From: Pseudomonas orientalis
GTDB lineage: Bacteria; Pseudomonadota; Gammaproteobacteria; Pseudomonadales; Pseudomonadaceae
DNA: 64,000 bases
Direction of reading: 5' to 3'
Assembly: GCF_002934065.1 (NCBI RefSeq)
Contig: NZ_CP018049.1
Coordinates: 5,268,501 to 5,332,500, forward strand
The translations under genes were made by a program, and so were the position numbers. The notes below the pieces were generated by a model. It had not been told where the DNA came from and ran no database searches. It saw nothing but the letters and a program-made list of their open reading frames with translations. Below are positions 40,093 through 49,380 of this stretch, piece after piece. How positions within the stretch are numbered: the first letter of the stretch is position 1; each line of letters begins with the position of its first letter.

Positions 40093-41487
40093 CTAGGCTG
40101 GGCGCGCTGTCGGCACTGGGTTGACCAGGTGCTCGAGCGTCGCGCGATCCAATAATTCGGTGTCCAATTTGATGTAAATCGCAGTTTCTTCTGCGACCAC
40201 TACTGCGTCCGTTACTCCAACGACGGCCTTCAGGCGCTCGGCCAAGCCGGCTTCGCGCATCGCTTCAGGCGATAACGGCAGGCGTAGGCTCGTCACATAC
40301 GGAGGTTCGCGCATGGTAACAGCAAAGACCAGCCAAAGTGCAGCCAGCCCGGCGCATCCGAGGAACACAACCGACAAACCGCCATGCTGGAACATCCAGC
40401 CGCCCATGATCCCGCCCAGCGCCGAACCGAGGAACTGGCTGGTGGAATACACGCCCATCGCCGTGCCCTTGCCCCCGGCCGGTGAAACCTTGCTGATCAG
40501 CGACGGCAATGACGCCTCCAGCAGGTTGAATGCGGTGAAGAACACCACCGTGCCGATCACCAGCGCCCGCAAGCTGTCGCCGAACTGCCAGAAGAATAGT
40601 TCAGTGAGCATCAATGTCGCGACGGCGCCGAGCAGAACTCGTTTCATTTTGCGTTTTTTCTCGCCGTAGATGATGAACGGGATCATGGCGAAAAACGAAA
40701 TCAACAGGGCGGTCAGGTAGACCCACCAGTGCTGCTCCTTGGGCAAACCGGCTTTTTCCACCAGCGCCAGGGGCAAGGCGACGAAGCTGCACATCAGCAT
40801 TGCGTGCAACACGAAGATACCTAAATCCAGGCGCAGCAGGTCCGGATGCCTGAGCGTGGGCAACAGCGCCTTGCGCGCAACACCCGATTCACGGTGCTGC
40901 AGCGTGCCGGTGGAGCGCGGCACCATAAAGGCCACGATCAGGATACCGAACAACGCCATGCCGCCGGTGGCCAGGAACAACCCGTGCAGGCCGAAGGCGC
41001 GCGTCAGCAGCGGGCCGACCACCATCGCCACGGCAAACGACAGGCCGATGGTCATGCCGATCATGGCCATGGCCTTGGTGCGATGCTGTTCGCGGGTCAG
41101 GTCCGACAGCAATGCCATCACCGCCGCGGAAATCGCCCCGGCGCCTTGCAGGATACGTCCGGCGATCACACCCCAGATCGAATCCGACTGCGCCGCGAGC
41201 ACACTGCCCAGGGCGAACACGATCAGCCCCAGGTAAATCACCGGGCGACGGCCGATCCGGTCGGAAATGATGCCGAACGGGATCTGGAAGATCGCCTGGG
41301 TCAGGCCATAGGCGCCAATCGCCAGGCCGATCAATGCGGGGGTCGCGCCTGCGAGATCCATTCCATAGGTCGCCAGCACCGGCAACACCATAAACATGCC
41401 CAGCATACGGAAGGCGAACACCAGGGCCAGACCGCTTGCCGCTCGGGTCTCGCCGCTACTCATGCGTTCGCTGTGGGGATCGTGCAT
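40093..41487 (-). CDS. MFS transporter, YajR-like with C-terminal domain
   Basis: This 464-residue permease has twelve predicted membrane helices. The loop motif DRIGRRPVIYLGL comes after TM2, and motif C-like GRILQGAGAISAAVMALLSDLTREQHR follows. The extra 70 residues at the end (SPEAMREAGLAERLKAVVGVTDAVVVAEETAIYIKLDTELLDRATLEHL) look like the ferredoxin-like YAM domain of E. coli YajR. It is a probable proton-driven drug exporter of unknown substrate. The gene is divergent from uvrA. Confidence 0.9.
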   Translation of the reverse strand: MHDPHSERMSSGETRAASGLALVFAFRMLGMFMVLPVLATYGMDLAGATPALIGLAIGAYGLTQAIFQIPFGIISDRIGRRPVIYLGLIVFALGSVLAAQSDSIWGVIAGRILQGAGAISAAVMALLSDLTREQHRTKAMAMIGMTIGLSFAVAMVVGPLLTRAFGLHGLFLATGGMALFGILIVAFMVPRSTGTLQHRESGVARKALLPTLRHPDLLRLDLGIFVLHAMLMCSFVALPLALVEKAGLPKEQHWWVYLTALLISFFAMIPFIIYGEKKRKMKRVLLGAVATLMLTELFFWQFGDSLRALVIGTVVFFTAFNLLEASLPSLISKVSPAGGKGTAMGVYSTSQFLGSALGGIMGGWMFQHGGLSVVFLGCAGLAALWLVFAVTMREPPYVTSLRLPLSPEAMREAGLAERLKAVVGVTDAVVVAEETAIYIKLDTELLDRATLEHLVNPVPTARPA

Positions 41488-41599
41488 GGAAAAACCTCGT
41501 GTGAACCGGCGGCGATTCTACCAGTCCCATCGATTGAGAGGGTATATGCGGCGCTTTGCCGCGCAGCTTTCATGTAAGGCTGCAAGCGGCCTTTTGACA

Positions 41600-41615
41600 G
41601 TGTATATTCATCCAG
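41600..41615. promoter_or_regulatory. Possible LexA-like box between MFS gene and uvrA
   Basis: GTGTATATTCATCCAG matches the LexA consensus CTGTATATAAATACAG at 12 of 16 positions, but one half-site is GTGT instead of CTGT and the right half is CCAG. It lies 51 bases before the uvrA start. Weak evidence. Confidence 0.3.
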
Positions 41616-41665
41616 TCTTTAGCCGTATACTCCGGCATTATTTACGCCCGCCGTGCGAGGCCATC

Positions 41666-44500
41666 TTGGACAAGATCCTGATTCGTGGGGCTAGAACCCA
41701 CAACCTGAAGAACATCGACCTGACCCTGCCCCGGGACAAACTGATCGTCATCACCGGCCTGTCCGGTTCGGGCAAATCGTCCCTGGCGTTCGACACGCTG
41801 TATGCCGAAGGCCAGCGTCGCTATGTGGAATCGCTGTCGGCCTATGCCCGCCAGTTCCTGTCCATGATGGAAAAGCCCGACGTCGACACCATCGAAGGTT
41901 TGTCGCCGGCCATTTCCATCGAGCAGAAATCGACGTCCCATAACCCGCGCTCCACCGTGGGCACCATTACCGAAATCTATGATTACCTGCGTCTGCTGTA
42001 TGCACGCGTGGGTATTCCACGCTGCCCGGACCACGATATTCCGCTGGAAGCCCAGACCGTCAGCCAGATGGTTGACCTGGTGCTGGCCCAGCCGGAAGGC
42101 GCCAAGCTGATGCTGCTGGCGCCCGTCATCCGCGAGCGCAAGGGCGAACACCTGTCGGTCTTTGAGGAGCTGCGGGCGCAAGGTTTCGTGCGCGCCCGCA
42201 TCAACGGCAAGCTTTATGAGCTGGATGAAGCGCCCAAGCTCGACAAGCAGAAGAAGCACTCCATCGATGTGGTGGTCGACCGCTTCAAGGTGCGTGCCGA
42301 CCTGCAGCAGCGCCTGGCGGAATCCTTCGAGACCGCACTGAAGCTGGCCGACGGTATCGCCCTGGTCGCGCCGATGGACGACGAGCCGGGCGAAGAAATC
42401 ATCTTCTCCGCGCGCTTTGCCTGCCCGATCTGCGGCCATGCCATCAGCGAACTGGAACCCAAGCTGTTTTCCTTCAACAACCCGGCCGGCGCCTGCCCGA
42501 CCTGTGACGGCCTGGGCGTCAAGCAGTTCTTCGACATCAAGCGCCTGGTCAACGGCGACCTGACGTTGGCGGAGGGGGCGATTCGTGGCTGGGACAGGCG
42601 CAACGTCTACTACTTCCAGATGCTGGGGTCGTTGGCGTCGCACTACAAGTTCAGCCTCGAAGTGCCGTTCAACCAACTGCCGGCGGACCAGCAGAAGGTC
42701 ATCCTTAACGGCAGCGGTTCGCAGAACGTCGACTTCAAGTACCTGAACGACCGTGGCGATATCGTCAAGCGCTCCCACCCGTTCGAAGGCATCGTGCCGA
42801 ACCTGGAGCGCCGTTACCGCGAGACCGAATCGGCCAGCGTGCGTGAAGAGTTGGCGAAATTCCTCAGCACCCAACCTTGCCCTGATTGCCGTGGCACTCG
42901 CCTGCGCCGCGAAGCGCGGCATGTGTGGGTTGGCGAGAAGACGTTGCCGGCGGTGACCAACCTGCCAATCGGCGATGCCTGTGAGTACTTCGGTGTGCTC
43001 AAGCTGACCGGCCGCCGTGGGGAGATTGCCGATAAGATCCTCAAGGAAATCCGCGAGCGTCTGCAGTTCCTGGTCAACGTTGGCCTGGACTATCTGTCGC
43101 TGGACCGCAGCGCCGATACTCTGTCGGGCGGCGAGGCCCAGCGGATTCGCCTGGCCAGCCAGATCGGCGCGGGACTGGTGGGCGTGTTGTACATCCTCGA
43201 TGAGCCGTCGATCGGCTTGCATCAACGCGACAACGATCGCTTGCTGGGTACACTGAAACACCTGCGCGATATTGGCAACACGGTGATTGTGGTCGAGCAC
43301 GATGAGGACGCCATTCGCCTGGCGGATTACGTGGTCGATATCGGCCCCGGCGCGGGTGTGCATGGCGGACACATTGTCGCCGAGGGCACGCCTGCCGAAG
43401 TCATGGCGCATCCGGACTCACTGACCGGCAAATACCTGTCGGGCCGCGTGAAAATTGCGGTGCCGGCCAAGCGCACGCCGCGCAACAAGAAGATGGCGTT
43501 GCACCTCAAGGGTGCTCGTGGCAACAACTTGCGCAATGTGGATCTGGAAATCCCCCTGGGCCTGCTGACCTGTGTGACCGGGGTTTCCGGCTCGGGCAAG
43601 TCGACGCTGATCAACAACACGTTGTTCCCACTCAGTGCCACCGCCCTGAACGGCGCTACCACCCTGGAAGCGGCGGCCCACGACAGCATCAAGGGCCTGG
43701 AGCATCTGGACAAGGTGGTCGACATCGACCAGAGCCCGATTGGCCGTACGCCGCGGTCCAACCCGGCGACTTACACCGGGCTGTTCACGCCGATTCGCGA
43801 GTTGTTCGCCGGTGTTCCGGAATCCCGCTCACGCGGCTACGGGCCGGGCCGGTTCTCGTTCAACGTCAAGGGCGGTCGCTGTGAAGCCTGCCAGGGCGAT
43901 GGCTTGATCAAGGTCGAGATGCACTTCCTGCCGGATATCTATGTGCCGTGCGATGTGTGCAAGAGCAAGCGCTATAACCGTGAAACCCTGGAAATCAAAT
44001 ACAAGGGCAAGAACATTCACGAAACCCTGGAGATGACCATCGAGGAAGCTCGGGTGTTCTTCGACGCGGTTCCGGCGTTGGCGCGCAAGCTGCAGACATT
44101 GATGGATGTCGGCCTGTCTTATATCAAGCTGGGGCAGTCGGCGACCACGCTGTCGGGTGGTGAAGCGCAGCGGGTGAAGTTGTCGCGTGAGTTGTCCAAA
44201 CGGGATACAGGCAAAACCTTGTATATCCTTGATGAGCCAACCACTGGCCTGCACTTTGCGGATATTCAGCAACTGCTGGACGTGCTGCATCGCTTGCGCG
44301 ATCACGGCAATACGGTGGTGGTGATTGAACACAATCTGGATGTGATCAAGACCGCCGACTGGCTGGTGGACCTGGGGCCGGAAGGCGGTTCCAAGGGCGG
44401 GCAGATCATTGCTGTGGGTACACCGGAGCAAGTTGCCGAGATGTCGCAATCCCATACTGGCTACTATCTGAAGCCGTTGCTGGAGCGCGACCGGGCCTGA
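41666..44500 (+). CDS. uvrA: Excinuclease ABC subunit A
   Basis: This 944-residue DNA-damage sensor dimerises, binds lesions with UvrB and starts nucleotide-excision repair. The first Walker A is GLSGSGKS (31-38) and the second GVSGSGKS near 643. Both ABC signatures (LSGGEAQR) and the zinc knuckles CPICGH...CPTCDG and CEACQGDG...CDVCKSKRYN are present. The start is a TTG at 41666, GAGG seven bases before it, giving DKILIRGARTHNLKNID; the longer frame upstream does not match the family. A bidirectional terminator follows. Confidence 0.97.
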   Translation: MDKILIRGARTHNLKNIDLTLPRDKLIVITGLSGSGKSSLAFDTLYAEGQRRYVESLSAYARQFLSMMEKPDVDTIEGLSPAISIEQKSTSHNPRSTVGTITEIYDYLRLLYARVGIPRCPDHDIPLEAQTVSQMVDLVLAQPEGAKLMLLAPVIRERKGEHLSVFEELRAQGFVRARINGKLYELDEAPKLDKQKKHSIDVVVDRFKVRADLQQRLAESFETALKLADGIALVAPMDDEPGEEIIFSARFACPICGHAISELEPKLFSFNNPAGACPTCDGLGVKQFFDIKRLVNGDLTLAEGAIRGWDRRNVYYFQMLGSLASHYKFSLEVPFNQLPADQQKVILNGSGSQNVDFKYLNDRGDIVKRSHPFEGIVPNLERRYRETESASVREELAKFLSTQPCPDCRGTRLRREARHVWVGEKTLPAVTNLPIGDACEYFGVLKLTGRRGEIADKILKEIRERLQFLVNVGLDYLSLDRSADTLSGGEAQRIRLASQIGAGLVGVLYILDEPSIGLHQRDNDRLLGTLKHLRDIGNTVIVVEHDEDAIRLADYVVDIGPGAGVHGGHIVAEGTPAEVMAHPDSLTGKYLSGRVKIAVPAKRTPRNKKMALHLKGARGNNLRNVDLEIPLGLLTCVTGVSGSGKSTLINNTLFPLSATALNGATTLEAAAHDSIKGLEHLDKVVDIDQSPIGRTPRSNPATYTGLFTPIRELFAGVPESRSRGYGPGRFSFNVKGGRCEACQGDGLIKVEMHFLPDIYVPCDVCKSKRYNRETLEIKYKGKNIHETLEMTIEEARVFFDAVPALARKLQTLMDVGLSYIKLGQSATTLSGGEAQRVKLSRELSKRDTGKTLYILDEPTTGLHFADIQQLLDVLHRLRDHGNTVVVIEHNLDVIKTADWLVDLGPEGGSKGGQIIAVGTPEQVAEMSQSHTGYYLKPLLERDRA

Positions 44501-44515
44501 TTTACCGGGCCCGAT

Positions 44516-44554
44516 AAAAAGCCCCTGTCACCTCATCGGCGGCAGGGGCTTTTT
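44516..44554. terminator. Bidirectional terminator between uvrA and ftnA
   Basis: AAAAAGCCCCTG (44516-44527) pairs with CAGGGGCTTTTT (44543-44554) over a 15-base loop. The T-run on each strand serves both converging genes. Confidence 0.93.
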
Positions 44555-44565
44555 CGTAGCCTGAA

Positions 44566-45030
44566 TCAGAACTGCGATTGCAGGTAGTTTTCCAGGCCAA
44601 TCAGCTTGATCAGACCCAACTGCTTTTCCAGCCAGTAGGTATGATCTTCTTCGGTGTCATTCAACTGCACGCGCAGGATCTCGCGAGTCACATAGTCGTT
44701 GTGCTGCTCGCACAGCTCAATGCCCTTGCAAAGCGCGGCACGGACCTTGTATTCGAGACGAAGGTCGGCAGCGAGCATGTCAGGCACTGTGGTGCCCACA
44801 TCCAGGTCGTCGGGACGCATGCGCGGCGTGCCTTCGAGCATGAGGATACGACGCATCAGTGCGTCAGCGTGCTGCGCCTCTTCTTCCATCTCATGGTTAA
44901 TACGTTCATAGAGCTCGGTAAAGCCCCAGTCTTCGTACATACGCGAATGGATGAAATATTGGTCACGAGCTGCCAGTTCGCCCGTCAGCAACGTGTTGAG
45001 GTAATCGATTACGTCGGGGTGACCTTGCAT
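44566..45030 (-). CDS. ftnA: Bacterial ferritin FtnA (bacterioferritin-like, lacking haem Met52)
   Basis: This 154-residue iron-storage protein begins MQGHPDVIDYLNTLLTGELAA. The diiron ligands Glu18, Glu51, His54, Glu93, Glu127 and His130 are all present. The haem-axial Met52 of bacterioferritins is Ala here (EEEAQHAD), which matches the P. aeruginosa protein first named BfrA and later FtnA. It oxidises Fe(II) and stores ferric mineral. The ATG at 45030 follows GGAGATG; the longer frame upstream is not family sequence. Its neighbour katA protects against peroxide formed by iron chemistry. Confidence 0.93.
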   Translation of the reverse strand: MQGHPDVIDYLNTLLTGELAARDQYFIHSRMYEDWGFTELYERINHEMEEEAQHADALMRRILMLEGTPRMRPDDLDVGTTVPDMLAADLRLEYKVRAALCKGIELCEQHNDYVTREILRVQLNDTEEDHTYWLEKQLGLIKLIGLENYLQSQF

Positions 45031-45143
45031 CGCCCTACATCTCCCTGCTTGAAAGTCTGTAGTTTGAACCATGCTGACCTGAAGGTCACGGGATCAACGG
45101 CAGAAAAGCGAAGATTTCCGGAGAAAAGTAGCTGAAATAACGC

Positions 45144-45168
45144 AAAAACCGCCCAAATGAGGGCGGTT
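45144..45168 (-). terminator. Terminator after katA
   Basis: AACCGCCC and GGGCGGTT form an eight-pair stem (45147-45168), followed in the katA direction by TTTTT. It lies between katA and ftnA, about 18 bases after the katA stop. Confidence 0.88.
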
Positions 45169-45185
45169 CTGCTTATCGTTTAGAG

Positions 45186-46634
45186 TCAGTTAAGCGATAC
45201 ACCCAGTGCATTTGCGATTGCTTCTCCATAAGCGGGATCCGCTTTATAGAAGTGCTGCAACTGACGCTGGACCACATCACTGGAAACACCGCCCATCGCA
45301 CCGGCGATGTTGCTGGTCAGCAGCGCTTTCTGCTCGTCATTCATCAAGCGGAACAGTGCACCGGCGTGGCTGTAGTAATCAGTGTCTTCGCGGTGATCGT
45401 AACGATCAGCCGCGCCGCTCAAGGCCAGTGCAGGCTCCGCGTACTGTGGCGCCTGCTTTGGCGCATCGGCGTAGCTGTTTGGCTCGTAGTTAGGCGCAGC
45501 GCCACCATTACTGCCAAAGGCCATCGAACCGTCACGCTGGTAGCTGTTGACCGGGTTACGTGGAGCATTCACCGGCAGTTGCTGGTGATTGGTGCCAACA
45601 CGGTACCGGTGAGCATCTGCGTAGGCAAAGACGCGACCTTGCAGCATACGGTCCGGCGACAGGCCAACGCCTGGAACCATATTGCTTGGGCCGAACGCGG
45701 CCTGTTCCACTTCGGCGAAGTAGTTCTGCGGGTTGCGGTTGAGTTCCAGCTCGCCCACCTCGATCAGTGGGAATTCTTTTTGCGACCAGGTCTTGGTGAC
45801 GTCAAACGGGTTTTCGTAGTGAGCGTTCGCTTGAGCCTCGGTCATGATCTGGATGCAAACGCGCCATTTTGGGAAATCGCCACGTTCAATGGCGCCGAAC
45901 AGATCGCGCTGGGCATAGTCAGGATCGGTACCCGCCAGGCGCGCAGCTTCAGCCGGCGCCAGGTTCTTGATGCCTTGCTGGGTCTTGTAGTGCCATTTCA
46001 CCCAGTGCCGCTCGCCGTTGGCATTGATCAGGCTGTAGGTGTGGCTGCCGAAGCCGTGCATGTGGCGGTAGCCATCCGGGATGCCACGGTCCGAGAACAG
46101 GATGGTGACCTGGTGCAGCGCCTCTGGGGAGTGCGACCAGAAGTCCCACATCATCTGTGCGCTTTTCAGGTTGCTCTGCGGCAGACGCTTTTGGGTGTGG
46201 ATGAAATCCGGGAATTTCAGCGGGTCACGGATGAAGAACACAGGCGTATTGTTGCCGACGATGTCCCAGTTGCCTTCCTCGGTGTAGAACTTCAAGGCGA
46301 AGCCACGTGGGTCGCGCTCAGTGTCAGCCGAACCGCGTTCACCACCTACAGTAGAGAAACGCAGGAAGGTCGGGGTCTGCTTACCCACTGACTCGAACAG
46401 CTTGGCGCTGGTGTATTGAGTGATGTCTCGGGTGACGGTGAACGTACCGTAGGCGCCCGAACCTTTGGCGTGTACACGGCGCTCCGGAATATTTTCACGG
46501 TTGAAGTGAGCGAGCTTCTCGATCAGGTGGAAGTCGTCGAGCAGCAGCGGGCCACGGGGGCCGGCAGAACGGGAATTCTGATTATCCGCAACGGGTGCAC
46601 CGCTGGCGGTCGTAAGGACTTTATTCTGGCTCAT
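45186..46634 (-). CDS. katA: Monofunctional haem catalase
   Basis: This 482-residue catalase breaks hydrogen peroxide into water and oxygen. Catalytic His in FNRENIPERRVHAKGSGA and Asn in WDIVGNNTPVFFIRDP are in place, and the proximal haem Tyr lies in DRMLQGRVFAYADAHRYRVG. The start MSQNKVLTT at 46634 follows GAGGAAATT; the longer frame adds non-family residues. It has no signal peptide. The order uvrA-ftnA-katA-rplQ matches the pseudomonad locus, where the catalase is the main peroxide-inducible one. Confidence 0.95.
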   Translation of the reverse strand: MSQNKVLTTASGAPVADNQNSRSAGPRGPLLLDDFHLIEKLAHFNRENIPERRVHAKGSGAYGTFTVTRDITQYTSAKLFESVGKQTPTFLRFSTVGGERGSADTERDPRGFALKFYTEEGNWDIVGNNTPVFFIRDPLKFPDFIHTQKRLPQSNLKSAQMMWDFWSHSPEALHQVTILFSDRGIPDGYRHMHGFGSHTYSLINANGERHWVKWHYKTQQGIKNLAPAEAARLAGTDPDYAQRDLFGAIERGDFPKWRVCIQIMTEAQANAHYENPFDVTKTWSQKEFPLIEVGELELNRNPQNYFAEVEQAAFGPSNMVPGVGLSPDRMLQGRVFAYADAHRYRVGTNHQQLPVNAPRNPVNSYQRDGSMAFGSNGGAAPNYEPNSYADAPKQAPQYAEPALALSGAADRYDHREDTDYYSHAGALFRLMNDEQKALLTSNIAGAMGGVSSDVVQRQLQHFYKADPAYGEAIANALGVSLN

Positions 46635-46686
46635 GCGCAATTTCCTCAGGTCTGGCTTGGAACTGCCGGCTAATCGGCTTGGAGGG

Positions 46687-46732
46687 AGTATCAATCAACA
46701 ACATGACACCTACAAATTTATTAAATTGTAGG
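46687..46732 (-). promoter_or_regulatory. katA promoter with overlapping palindrome
   Basis: On the minus strand TTGTAG (46715-46710) and GATACT (46692-46687) are separated by 17 bases, a plausible sigma-70 promoter about 50 bases before the ATG. A 24-base imperfect palindrome, CCTACAAATTTATTAAATTGTAGG (46709-46732), overlaps the -35. A LysR-type activator such as OxyR would fit, but the site does not follow the ATAG-N7-CTAT consensus closely. Confidence 0.5.
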
Positions 46733-46823
46733 CTTCAATAGAAAATTACTACCAACCGAGCCAACGCCCATCTCACCCAGCGTCTCCGGGAAACCTGGAC
46801 CTAATGCGCTTTTATTACGCGCA

Positions 46824-46851
46824 CAAAAAACCGGGCGCCAGGCCCGGTTCT
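46824..46851 (-). terminator. Terminator after rplQ (end of alpha operon)
   Basis: AACCGGGC and GCCCGGTT form an eight-pair stem with a five-base loop, followed in the transcription direction by TTTT. It lies about 20 bases after the rplQ stop. Confidence 0.92.
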
Positions 46852-46869
46852 TCGTTACAGACTGTCGTC

Positions 46870-47256
46870 TTACTCGGCGCTTACAGCTTCGCCAGCAGTA
46901 GCACGATCAACCAACTCGACGTACGCCATAGGCGCGTTGTCGCCAGTGCGGAAGCCGCACTTGAGGATGCGCAGGTAGCCACCCTCACGGGTAGCATAAC
47001 GCTTGCCCAGGTCGTTGAAGAGCTTACCAACGATAGCTTTCGAACGAGTACGGTCGAAAGCCAGACGGCGGTTAGCCAGGCTGTCTGTCTTGGCCAAAGT
47101 GATCAGCGGCTCAGCAACGCGACGCAGTTCTTTAGCTTTCGGCAGTGTAGTTTTGATCAGCTCGTGCTCGAACAGCGACACCGCCATGTTTTGGAACATG
47201 GCCTTGCGGTGCGAGCTGGTACGGCTCAGGTGACGACCACTTTTACGATGACGCAT
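46870..47256 (-). CDS. rplQ: 50S ribosomal protein L17
   Basis: This 128-residue protein (MRHRKSGRHLSRTSSHRKAM) is the standard bacterial L17, last gene of the alpha operon after rpoA. It binds 23S rRNA near the exit tunnel. The C-terminal few residues (GEAVSAE) are an acidic pseudomonad-style tail. Confidence 0.98.
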   Translation of the reverse strand: MRHRKSGRHLSRTSSHRKAMFQNMAVSLFEHELIKTTLPKAKELRRVAEPLITLAKTDSLANRRLAFDRTRSKAIVGKLFNDLGKRYATREGGYLRILKCGFRTGDNAPMAYVELVDRATAGEAVSAE

Positions 47257-47297
47257 GGTTCATTCCTTACCAAACTCACGTTCGGTGATTACGACGA

Positions 47298-48299
47298 TCA
47301 GGCAGTCGCCTTGTCGTCCTTCTTAAGACTTGCAGGCGGCCAGTTGTCGAGGCGCATGCCGAGGGACAGACCGCGGGAGGCCAGAACGTCCTTGATTTCA
47401 GTCAAGGATTTCTTGCCAAGGTTCGGAGTCTTCAACAGCTCTACTTCGGTACGCTGAATCAGGTCGCCGATGTAGTAGATGTTTTCCGCCTTAAGGCAGT
47501 TAGCCGAACGTACAGTCAGTTCCAGATCGTCAACCGGGCGAAGCAGGATCGGATCGATCTCGTCTTCCTGCTCGATTACCACTGGTTCGCTGTCACCCTT
47601 GAGGTCGACGAACGCAGCCAACTGCTGTTGCAGAATGGTTGCAGCGCGGCGGATAGCCTCTTCAGGATCCAGAGTACCGTTGGTTTCCAGATCAATAACC
47701 AGCTTGTCCAGGTTAGTACGCTGCTCGACACGGGCGTTTTCCACCACGTATGCGATACGGCGAACCGGGCTGAACGAAGAGTCAAGCTGCAAGCGACCAA
47801 TGCTGCGGCTTTCGTCTTCATCGCTCTGACGCGAGTCGGCCGGTTCATAACCACGACCACGAGCTACGGTGAGCTTCATGTTCAGGGCGCCGTTAGACGC
47901 CAGGTTAGCGATTACGTGATCGGGATTAACGATCTCGACATCATGATCCAGCTGAATATCGGCAGCGGTAACCACCCCCGAACCCTTCTTCGACAAGGTC
48001 AGCGTAACTTCGTCACGGCCGTGCAGCTTGATAGCCAGACCTTTAAGGTTCAACAGGATTTCAATTACGTCTTCCTGTACACCTTCGATGGCGCTGTACT
48101 CGTGGAGCACACCGTCAATCTCGGCCTCGACTACTGCACAGCCGGGCATTGAGGACAACAGGATGCGGCGCAGCGCGTTGCCCAGGGTGTGGCCAAAACC
48201 ACGCTCGAGAGGCTCGAGAGTAATTTTAGCGCGGGTTGGACTGACAACCTGCACATCAATGTGGCGGGGTGTCAGGAACTCATTTACCGAAATCTGCAT
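47298..48299 (-). CDS. rpoA: RNA polymerase alpha subunit
   Basis: This 333-residue subunit has the N-terminal assembly domain (RAKITLEPLERGFGHTLGNALRRILLSSMPG) that dimerises and nucleates RNA polymerase. After a linker near 235-250 comes the C-terminal domain (LELTVRSANCLKAENIYYIGDL) that contacts UP elements and activators. It lies between rpsD and rplQ in the alpha operon. Confidence 0.99.
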   Translation of the reverse strand: MQISVNEFLTPRHIDVQVVSPTRAKITLEPLERGFGHTLGNALRRILLSSMPGCAVVEAEIDGVLHEYSAIEGVQEDVIEILLNLKGLAIKLHGRDEVTLTLSKKGSGVVTAADIQLDHDVEIVNPDHVIANLASNGALNMKLTVARGRGYEPADSRQSDEDESRSIGRLQLDSSFSPVRRIAYVVENARVEQRTNLDKLVIDLETNGTLDPEEAIRRAATILQQQLAAFVDLKGDSEPVVIEQEDEIDPILLRPVDDLELTVRSANCLKAENIYYIGDLIQRTEVELLKTPNLGKKSLTEIKDVLASRGLSLGMRLDNWPPASLKKDDKATA

Positions 48300-48321
48300 G
48301 GATGCACCTATTTTCTAGCCC

Positions 48322-48942
48322 TTACTTGGAGTAGAGCTCGACAATCAGGCTTTCGTTGATGTCGGCGGACAGATCACTGCGAGCAGGAACGTTCTTGAAA
48401 ACGCCCGACTTCTTCTCAGTGTCTACTTCTACCCATTCTACGCGGCCACGTTGGGCACACAGATCGAGAGCTTGGACAATGCGAAGTTGGTTTTTTGCTT
48501 TCTCGCGAATCGCGACCACGTCACCAGCACGAACCTGGTAAGACGGTACGTTAACGGTTTGGCCGTTTACGCTGACGGATTTGTGCGATACCAGCTGACG
48601 GGATTCGGCGCGAGTCGAACCAAAGCCCATACGGTATACAACGTTGTCCAGACGGCATTCGAGCAGTTGCAGCAGGTTTTCACCGGTTGCACCTTTTTTG
48701 CCAGCAGCTTCTTTGTAGTAGCCGCTGAACTGACGCTCGAGAACGCCGTAGATACGACGGACCTTCTGCTTTTCACGCAGTTGGGTGCCGTAATCGGACT
48801 GGCGACCGCGGCGTTGGCCGTGGATACCAGGTGCTGCTTCAATGTTGCACTTCGATTCGATCGCGCGCACGCCGCTCTTCAAGAAGAGATCGGTGCCTTC
48901 ACGACGAGCGAGTTTGCATTTTGGACCAATGTAACGAGCCAT
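48322..48942 (-). CDS. rpsD: 30S ribosomal protein S4
   Basis: This 206-residue primary 16S-binding protein begins MARYIGPKCKLARREGTDLF and has an S4 RNA-binding domain near 96-156 (CRLDNVVYRMGFGSTRAESRQLVSHK). In E. coli S4 also represses the alpha operon by binding the rpsM leader; the rpsM leader here is at 49738-49825. Confidence 0.99.
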   Translation of the reverse strand: MARYIGPKCKLARREGTDLFLKSGVRAIESKCNIEAAPGIHGQRRGRQSDYGTQLREKQKVRRIYGVLERQFSGYYKEAAGKKGATGENLLQLLECRLDNVVYRMGFGSTRAESRQLVSHKSVSVNGQTVNVPSYQVRAGDVVAIREKAKNQLRIVQALDLCAQRGRVEWVEVDTEKKSGVFKNVPARSDLSADINESLIVELYSK

Positions 48943-48960
48943 TCTTTACAATCTCCTGGA

Positions 48961-49350
48961 TTACACGCGGCGCTTCTTCGGCGGACGGCACCCGTTGTGC
49001 GGGATTGGCGTCACGTCGGTGATGCTGGCGATCTTATAGCCACAGCCGTTCAAAGCACGGACAGCAGACTCACGACCTGGACCTGGACCTTTGACGTTAA
49101 CGTCGAGGTTTTTCAGGCCGTATTCCAGCGCAGCTTGGCCAGCACGTTCAGCAGCTACTTGAGCAGCAAACGGGGTGGACTTGCGGGAACCGCGGAAACC
49201 CGAACCACCGGAGGTAGCCCAAGAAAGCGCGTTACCTTGACGGTCGGTGATGGTCACGATTGTGTTGTTAAAAGAAGCATGGATGTGGGCGATGCCATCA
49301 ACCACTGTCTTTTTAACTTTTTTACGAGGACGAGCAGCAGGTTTTGCCAT
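48961..49350 (-). CDS. rpsK: 30S ribosomal protein S11
   Basis: This 129-residue protein begins MAKPAARPRKKVKKTVVDGI and ends with the conserved DVTPIPHNGCRPPKKRRV. It lies on the 30S platform. Order and spacing in the alpha operon are standard. Confidence 0.99.
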   Translation of the reverse strand: MAKPAARPRKKVKKTVVDGIAHIHASFNNTIVTITDRQGNALSWATSGGSGFRGSRKSTPFAAQVAAERAGQAALEYGLKNLDVNVKGPGPGRESAVRALNGCGYKIASITDVTPIPHNGCRPPKKRRV

Positions 49351-49380
49351 GATAATTTTCCTGTCGATTCGCGTGGGCGA

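Noticed and set aside
41396..41665. Extended N-terminus of UvrA (90 residues)
   Set aside because: The frame continues upstream by chance through the promoter; family proteins begin DKILIRGARTHNLKN, and GAGG precedes the TTG.
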